This document shows positions 6,267-10,522 of a stretch of 10,522 bases of DNA, piece after piece; positions within the stretch are counted from its first letter, which is position 1, and each line of letters begins with the position of its first letter. Source of the DNA: JBFKOL01 sp041628815. GTDB lineage: Bacteria > Bacteroidota > Bacteroidia > Chitinophagales > Saprospiraceae. Below the pieces are notes generated by a model that worked only from the letters and a program-made list of their open reading frames with translations, did not search any database and was not told where the DNA came from. A program made the translations under genes and the position numbers. The stretch is from NCBI GenBank assembly GCA_041628815.1, contig JBFKOL010000131.1, positions 1 to 10,522 of the forward strand. Direction: 5' to 3'.

Positions 6267-7603
6267 GGAAGTCTCCAACCATTATGGTACACTGGCCGAA
6301 TCATTTTGCTGGCTTCTTTGACGTTAAACTCGTTCTTGCTAGCATTCCAATATATTCTTTTGCCTGTCTTGTAGGCTATATTGCCCATGTGTGCATTGAC
6401 AGCTGCAACGCTGCCTGAGAAGATATTCGTATTTAACAATTTTATATCTCCTTCTTTGATCGCGTTCACAAAATTGCGACAATGCAGGACCAGGTAATTG
6501 AGTTCAGCCGGCTTTTTAACTTCCTCAATCAACTCCATCTTCGCTTGGCCTTCCTGGCTGTAATTAAAGTCTTCCCTTTCCTCGATGACATCGTATCCCT
6601 GGCGATCTACTACGAGGGTCCCATTGTTGCCAATGAAAGCGACTCCTTCCCTGCGGCCATATGGACCACTGTCGATGCCGGTGGCATGATCCCAGAGCAT
6701 ATTGAAATTGTCGTATTCGAATATGGCTTGCAATGTATCGGGGGTTTCCGATGCATCGTCAGGGTAGGCCAACTTGCCCCCGGAAGCCACCACTGATTTG
6801 GGTGCCTCGGCCTTCATGGCATAAAGGGCAATGTCAATTTCGTGGACTCCCCAGTCGGTCATAAGCCCCCCGGCATAATCCCAAAACCACCTGAAGTTGA
6901 AGTGGAACCTGTTGGCGTTAAAAGGTCGTCTTCTTGCTGGTCCCAGCCACATGTTGTAATCAACCCCCTCTGGTACGGGAGAGTCGGGCACCACATCTAC
7001 AGGTTTCATCCAGCCCTGGTATGCCCAGACTTTGACAAGACGGATGTTACCCAGGACCCCTGACTGAACGATATCAATGGCTTCGCGATAATGCGGGCCG
7101 CTTCTTTGCCACTGTCCAACCTGGATCATAAGATGAGGGTGAGCTGTGGCGGCCCTTTGCATCACCTGTGCTTCATGGATGCTGTTGGCCAGGGGCTTTT
7201 CCACGTAGACATGCTTCCCTGCCTCCAGGGCATCACATAGGATCTTGCAATGCCAGTGATCCGGTGTTCCGATAATAACGGCATCTACTTCTTTATCTGC
7301 GAGCAATGCCCTGTAGTCATTATACGTCTTGACCTGATTGGGACGCATTTGGGCATAATCCTTAACTCGTCTCGAAACAACGTTTTGATCTACGTCGCAG
7401 ATGGCGGTACAGATGATGTCTTCCATATGAAGATGTGCCCTCATATTTGACCATCCCATACCATTGCAGCCGATTACCCCAAATCTGATGTTGTCGTTAA
7501 ACAGGTTGGGTAAATAGTTAAACCCTGGTTGAACAGCCAATCCGGAGGCCAGCATAGATGACTTCTTAATAAAAGTCCGCCTATTATCAGTTGTCATAAC
7601 CAT
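6257..7603 (-). CDS. Gfo/Idh/MocA-family oxidoreductase with Tat signal
   Basis: This is a 448-residue NAD(P)-dependent dehydrogenase. The N-terminus carries a twin-arginine signal (NRRTFIKKSS, residues 7-16), a hydrophobic stretch and a Pro-rich end, so the folded enzyme with its cofactor is probably exported to the periplasm. The Rossmann fold starts at about 39, with FGVIGCNGMG (41-50) as the dinucleotide loop and AICDVD (67-72) after the second strand. Further family marks are TPDHWH (113-118), the EKP motif (135-137) and the substrate-domain stretch WDYAGGLMTDWGVHEID (241-257), with Asp250 and His254 likely near the active site. Such enzymes act on sugars, inositols or amino sugars; the substrate is not predictable here. 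A second ATG at 7597 (MTTDNRR) is an equally good start. The gene lies 97 bases downstream of ftsH and 42 upstream of the DUF1295 gene, with no sugar-utilisation genes nearby. Confidence 0.93.
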   Translation of the reverse strand: MVMTTDNRRTFIKKSSMLASGLAVQPGFNYLPNLFNDNIRFGVIGCNGMGWSNMRAHLHMEDIICTAICDVDQNVVSRRVKDYAQMRPNQVKTYNDYRALLADKEVDAVIIGTPDHWHCKILCDALEAGKHVYVEKPLANSIHEAQVMQRAATAHPHLMIQVGQWQRSGPHYREAIDIVQSGVLGNIRLVKVWAYQGWMKPVDVVPDSPVPEGVDYNMWLGPARRRPFNANRFHFNFRWFWDYAGGLMTDWGVHEIDIALYAMKAEAPKSVVASGGKLAYPDDASETPDTLQAIFEYDNFNMLWDHATGIDSGPYGRREGVAFIGNNGTLVVDRQGYDVIEEREDFNYSQEGQAKMELIEEVKKPAELNYLVLHCRNFVNAIKEGDIKLLNTNIFSGSVAAVNAHMGNIAYKTGKRIYWNASKNEFNVKEASKMIRPVYHNGWRLPQY

Positions 7604-7648
7604 TGTTGAATATTGCGAAATAAAGACTTTCTTAAGGTAAGCAAATCA

Positions 7649-7662
7649 TGTGGAAAACCACA
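7649..7662 (-). terminator. Weak hairpin between ftsH and the oxidoreductase gene
   Basis: TGTGG, four bases, then CCACA form a 5-bp stem 38 bases after the ftsH stop. Read on the minus strand, no clear U-run follows, so it is not a good intrinsic terminator. The 97-base gap also holds a run of six G at 7673-7678. No TAnnTTTG box for the oxidoreductase gene is visible. Confidence 0.2.
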
Positions 7663-7700
7663 AAGAAAACGAGGGGGGAAAGCTTAGTATCTACGAAGGA

Positions 7701-9746
7701 TCAGACCTTGTCCTCTTCCGGAACGAGATCTTGTGCTTCTTCAGCATTTACCGGCTGATCAGAATCCTGCTCTCCATTCAATACTTCTTTGTCATCGGCT
7801 TTGGTGGAATCGTGATCGTGGATCAAATCACCGAAGTGCTCTTTTTCAGGCCAGGGCCTCGGACCAATGAGTTTTTCGAGATCTGATTTGACGATGACTT
7901 CTTTTTCAAGTAATTCCTTGGCGAGGACATCAAGTTCTTTTCTTTTGCTCTTGAGTAATGCCTGGGCACGTTTGTATTGCTCATCTACAAGTTTTCGCAC
8001 TTCTTCATCGATGAGAGCGGCGGTTTCATCCGAATACGGCTTATTGAACTGGTCCTGCGACAAGCCATAAAACGATACATTGCCCACTTTGGGATTCATG
8101 CCATAAATGGCAACCATGCTGTATGCCATTTTCGTAACCTGGTCGAGATCGTTTTGGGCACCGGTAGATATCTTGTCGAATACAATTCTTTCTGCCGCTC
8201 TGCCTCCGAATGTCATGCAGATACGATCCAGCATTTGTTCGGTTCGGGTGATGTATTCCTCTTTTGGAAGATATTGCGCATAGCCCAGGGTGCCTATTCC
8301 CCGGGGAACAATGGTCACCTTGACGAGGGGAGAAGCGTGTTCCAGGTACCATCCACAAATGGCGTGGCCCGCTTCGTGGTAAGCTATGATTTCTTTTTCA
8401 GTTGGGGAAATCAATTTATTTTTCTTTTCCAATCCGCCAATGACTCTGTCGAGTGCATAGTTGAAATCTTCCATTTCGACGGCTTTTTTATCTTTCCTTG
8501 CGGCCACTAAGGCAGCCTCATTACAGACATTTGCAATATCGGCTCCTGCAAATCCGGGAGTCATTTCTGCAAGGACATGTGGAATGATTTCTTTACTTAC
8601 CTTAATATTTTTCAGATGAACTTTGAAAATAGCCTCACGTTCTTTCAGATCCGGGCGATCGATGCCAATTTGCCTGTCGAAACGTCCGGGGCGCATCAAT
8701 GCCGAATCCAGCACATCGGGTCTGTTGGTTGCAGCCATGAGTATCACCCCCTTATCGGTAGAAAATCCATCCATTTCCACCAGAAGCTGATTAAGGGTAT
8801 TTTCTCTTTCGTCGTTGCCACCCTGAATGGCACCGCGCCCCCTGGCTCTTCCTATTGCATCTATTTCATCAATGAAAACAATACATGGCGCTTTTTCACG
8901 AGCCTGCCTGAATAGATCGCGAACCCTCGAAGCTCCGACACCCACGAACATTTCAACAAAATCAGATCCTGATATTGAGAAAAAAGGAACACCTGCTTCA
9001 CCAGCAACAGCTTTTGCCAGAAGAGTTTTACCTGTCCCAGGAGGACCAACAAGTATGACACCTTTCGGAATTTTTCCACCGAGAGAAGTATATTTCTTAG
9101 GGTTTTTGAGAAAGTCTACGATTTCCATGACCTCTTCCTTGGCCTCATCTAAACCGGCAACATCTTGGAAGGTAATGTTGACTTTGGAATTGCTGTCAAA
9201 TAAGGTGGCTCTGGATTTTCCTATATTAAAAATTTGTGCTCCCGCACCTCCGGCCCCTCCACTTACCCTCCGCATAATGAATAACCATATGGCTACGAAC
9301 AAGAGAAGAGGCAACGACCAACTTAAGACGGTAGAAACCCAGTTGGTCCTAGTTTTAAAGATGGGATCAATCTGTAGTCCTTCCGCATTCAATTCCTGAA
9401 CGCGCGACTCGAATCCTTCTACCGAGCCTATTTCTACAGTATACTGAGGGGGCTGAAGGCTTGTTGTTAATTTATTGTTTGCATTGACTTCGGGATACTT
9501 GTAAAGACTGTCTTTGGCGAGGTAGACATTTACGATCTTTTTGTTGATCACTTCAATTCGCTCCACATCACCTTGCCGGGCGATTTCTTCAAACTTCAAA
9601 AGTGTAATTTCCTTGGGACGGCTCACAAAACTCATCACCATATTGATCCCAACCAGAAAGACTATAATGAATGCATAAAACCAGTAAGAACTGAGATTAT
9701 TCTTTTTATCCTGCTTGTTGTCCTTTTTCTTTTTCTTATCGGCCAT
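7701..9746 (-). CDS. ftsH: ATP-dependent zinc metalloprotease FtsH
   Basis: This 681-residue, membrane-anchored AAA+ protease forms hexamers that extract and degrade misfolded membrane proteins and some soluble regulators. A Lys-rich start (residues 4-15) precedes the first membrane helix (about 21-40). A periplasmic domain (about 42-135) and the second helix (about 137-158) follow, then a Gly-rich linker (163-170). The ATPase domain has Walker A GPPGTGKT (234-241), the pore loop MFVGVG (266-271), Walker B VFIDEID (290-296) and the second region of homology ATNRPDVLDSALMRPGRFDR (339-358). The protease domain has the zinc site HEAGH (457-461) and the probable third ligand Asp533 in STGAQND. 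All catalytic residues are present. An acidic, low-complexity tail of about 40 residues (641-681) follows the conserved core. The ATG at 9746 lies 23 bases after the rsfS stop, so the two probably share a transcript, with a possible extra promoter. Confidence 0.98.
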   Translation of the reverse strand: MADKKKKKDNKQDKKNNLSSYWFYAFIIVFLVGINMVMSFVSRPKEITLLKFEEIARQGDVERIEVINKKIVNVYLAKDSLYKYPEVNANNKLTTSLQPPQYTVEIGSVEGFESRVQELNAEGLQIDPIFKTRTNWVSTVLSWSLPLLLFVAIWLFIMRRVSGGAGGAGAQIFNIGKSRATLFDSNSKVNITFQDVAGLDEAKEEVMEIVDFLKNPKKYTSLGGKIPKGVILVGPPGTGKTLLAKAVAGEAGVPFFSISGSDFVEMFVGVGASRVRDLFRQAREKAPCIVFIDEIDAIGRARGRGAIQGGNDERENTLNQLLVEMDGFSTDKGVILMAATNRPDVLDSALMRPGRFDRQIGIDRPDLKEREAIFKVHLKNIKVSKEIIPHVLAEMTPGFAGADIANVCNEAALVAARKDKKAVEMEDFNYALDRVIGGLEKKNKLISPTEKEIIAYHEAGHAICGWYLEHASPLVKVTIVPRGIGTLGYAQYLPKEEYITRTEQMLDRICMTFGGRAAERIVFDKISTGAQNDLDQVTKMAYSMVAIYGMNPKVGNVSFYGLSQDQFNKPYSDETAALIDEEVRKLVDEQYKRAQALLKSKRKELDVLAKELLEKEVIVKSDLEKLIGPRPWPEKEHFGDLIHDHDSTKADDKEVLNGEQDSDQPVNAEEAQDLVPEEDKV

Positions 9747-9764
9747 TAGATGCTAATACTTTCA

Positions 9765-9799
9765 CAAATTTACGAAGAAGTTATATCCCACGGCTCAAA
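9765..9799 (-). promoter_or_regulatory. Candidate internal ftsH promoter overlapping the rsfS stop
   Basis: Read on the minus strand, TAAATTTG (9772-9765) matches the Bacteroidota -7 box exactly, and its first three bases are the rsfS stop codon. TTTG at 9799-9796 lies 23 bases upstream of it, a little longer than usual. The -7 box ends 18 bases before the ftsH ATG. Confidence 0.4.
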
Positions 9800-10195
9800 G
9801 TCGGGGATCTCGATAACATGAGCATCATTCCATAAACCCTCCAAATCGTAATAAGATCTTGAATCGGGGTAGAAAATGTGCACAACAGTGGTAAAATAAT
9901 CCACGAGTATCCATCTGGCATCCACGTTTCCTTCGATGTGATTCGGGGTCATCCCCAGTTCGTTCTTCACTCTTCTGTGGATATTATCCGAAATGGCGCG
10001 GATCTGCGTTATGGATTCACCTTCGCAGATAATGAATGCCTCGGCAGGTGCGTCATCAAGCTTAGCCAAGTTCATTTTAATAATGTTCTTGCCTTTGATG
10101 TCATGGATCGAGTCTACAATCAACGCAATCAGAGAATCTTCATTCATGACCGGTGATACAGAGGGCTCGAGATCTTCGTTAATATTTTTAATCAA
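9770..10195 (-). CDS. rsfS: Ribosomal silencing factor RsfS (Iojap family)
   Basis: RsfS binds ribosomal protein L14 on the large subunit and blocks joining of the small subunit, damping translation when nutrients are short. The conserved fold spans about 22-130: IVDSIHDIKGKNI (26-38), AEAFIICEGES (51-61), HIEGNVDARWILVDY (86-100) and the family signature VVHIFYPDSRSYYDLEGLW (104-122). The frame opens with TTG at 10195, giving 141 residues and an A/T-rich start context. An ATG at 10147 (MNEDSLIAL) would give 125 residues and still keep the whole domain; a TAG at 10216-10214 closes the frame upstream. I keep the longer form because family members usually carry 15-25 residues before the IVDSI helix, but the choice is open. 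The gene lies 23 bases upstream of ftsH on the same strand and is divergent from birA, an order common in Bacteroidota. Confidence 0.94.
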   Translation of the reverse strand: MIKNINEDLEPSVSPVMNEDSLIALIVDSIHDIKGKNIIKMNLAKLDDAPAEAFIICEGESITQIRAISDNIHRRVKNELGMTPNHIEGNVDARWILVDYFTTVVHIFYPDSRSYYDLEGLWNDAHVIEIPDFEPWDITSS

Positions 10196-10220
10196 ATAAC
10201 AATTTTTACTCGCCTAATAA

Positions 10221-10235
10221 ACAACAACTTGTTGT
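10221..10235. repeat. Perfect 7+1+7 inverted repeat, operator-like
   Basis: ACAACAA, a single C, then TTGTTGT form a perfect inverted repeat in the 157-base gap between the divergent rsfS and birA starts. It lies 26 bases before the TTG start of rsfS. With a one-base centre it would make a poor RNA hairpin, so a dimeric DNA-binding protein site is the likelier reading if it has a function. Chance cannot be excluded. Confidence 0.35.
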
Positions 10236-10274
10236 ATCAAAGTTCGAATTTTTTGGCTATAAACGCTCTTTTAT

Positions 10275-10282
10275 CAAAACTA
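10275..10282 (-). promoter_or_regulatory. Candidate rsfS-ftsH promoter, -7 box
   Basis: On the minus strand TAGTTTTG matches TAnnTTTG exactly, 80 bases upstream of the TTG start of rsfS. No TTTG or TTG box stands at the usual distance upstream. If real, the inverted repeat at 10221-10235 would lie in the transcribed leader. Confidence 0.3.
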
Positions 10283-10352
10283 TAACAAGTCGGTGCCCCT
10301 GCGAGATGTGGAATTAGTCGTACATTAAACTTATCAGAAACAAGGCGACTCC

Positions 10353-10522
10353 ATGTCTAATCATATCAAGCCAAGACAGCTCATTGGGCGCAAAGTGATC
10401 ACTTACGATCAATTGGATTCCACAAATCAAGAGGCTATTAAATGGTTATCAAAAACAGATCCAATCGAAGGAACTGCCATCATGACGGATTACCAAGACG
10501 GAGGCAGAGGACAATTTGACAG
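10353..10522 (+). CDS. birA: Biotin--[acetyl-CoA-carboxylase] ligase, N-terminal part
   Basis: The frame runs from the ATG at 10353 off the right edge, giving 56 full codons. Visible catalytic-domain motifs are LDSTNQEA (21-28), EGTAIM (39-44) and YQDGGRGQF (47-55). The last is the Gly-Arg-Gly loop that holds biotinyl-5'-AMP in this family. The enzyme activates biotin with ATP and attaches it to the lysine of biotin carboxyl carrier protein for fatty-acid synthesis. The protein begins almost at once with the catalytic domain, so the N-terminal winged helix of the E. coli-type repressor is missing. It should be a ligase only, not a regulator of biotin genes. The lipoate ligase family shares the fold, but the STN and GGRGQ pattern favours biotin ligase. 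It is divergent from rsfS. Confidence 0.9.
   Translation, partial: MSNHIKPRQLIGRKVITYDQLDSTNQEAIKWLSKTDPIEGTAIMTDYQDGGRGQFD

Noticed and set aside
7977..8510. Plus-strand 177-codon frame inside ftsH
   Set aside because: It is antisense to the conserved FtsH protease domain, so it is a codon-bias shadow.
8827..9399. Plus-strand 190-codon frame inside ftsH
   Set aside because: It is antisense to the FtsH ATPase domain; its Pro/Ala/Ser-rich product mirrors Gly-rich codons on the other strand.

Overview
The window looks like a chromosomal segment of a Bacteroidota bacterium, probably near the Saprospiria/Lewinella type. This is inferred from gene content and protein style, not from any database match. 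The main support is the divergent birA / rsfS-ftsH arrangement, which is common in Bacteroidota. Further support comes from an M36-type secreted protease start, a Tat-exported Gfo/Idh/MocA oxidoreductase, the near absence of Shine-Dalgarno sequences, and several matches to the Bacteroidota -7 promoter box TAnnTTTG. No rRNA, tRNA, CRISPR array, transposase or phage gene is visible.

Layout, left to right. (1) Positions 1-435, minus strand: the N-terminus of a secreted protease of the fungalysin (M36) type, cut by the window edge. (2) 643-1831, plus strand: a two-gene, overlapping operon. It encodes an exosortase/archaeosortase-family transpeptidase with its Cys, Arg and His in place, most like XrtH, and a membrane protein that is probably its partner. 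(3) 1966-3603, plus strand: glutamine-dependent NAD+ synthetase. (4) 3617-4873, minus strand: an exported two-domain protein, a small N-terminal domain followed by a predicted outer-membrane beta-barrel. (5) 4930-5463, plus strand: a short all-helical HEAT-like protein. Its end overlaps the end of (6), 5444-6214, minus strand, a DUF1295 / steroid-5-alpha-reductase-like membrane protein. (7) 6257-7603, minus strand: a Tat-signal Gfo/Idh/MocA dehydrogenase. (8) 7701-9746, minus strand: FtsH. (9) 9770-10195, minus strand: RsfS. (10) 10353 to the right edge, plus strand: the start of a biotin-protein ligase without a DNA-binding domain.

How it fits together. Most of the window is housekeeping: cofactor synthesis and attachment (NadE, BirA), membrane protein quality control (FtsH) and ribosome hibernation (RsfS). 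The least ordinary parts are the exosortase pair, whose substrate is not in the window, and the uncharacterised beta-barrel protein. Regulatory hints include a -7-like box that shares the rsfS stop codon just upstream of ftsH, and a perfect 7+1+7 inverted repeat in the birA-rsfS divergent region. Every gap between genes is under 300 bases. I see no wholly new multi-gene system here; the exosortase pair is the best candidate for follow-up.
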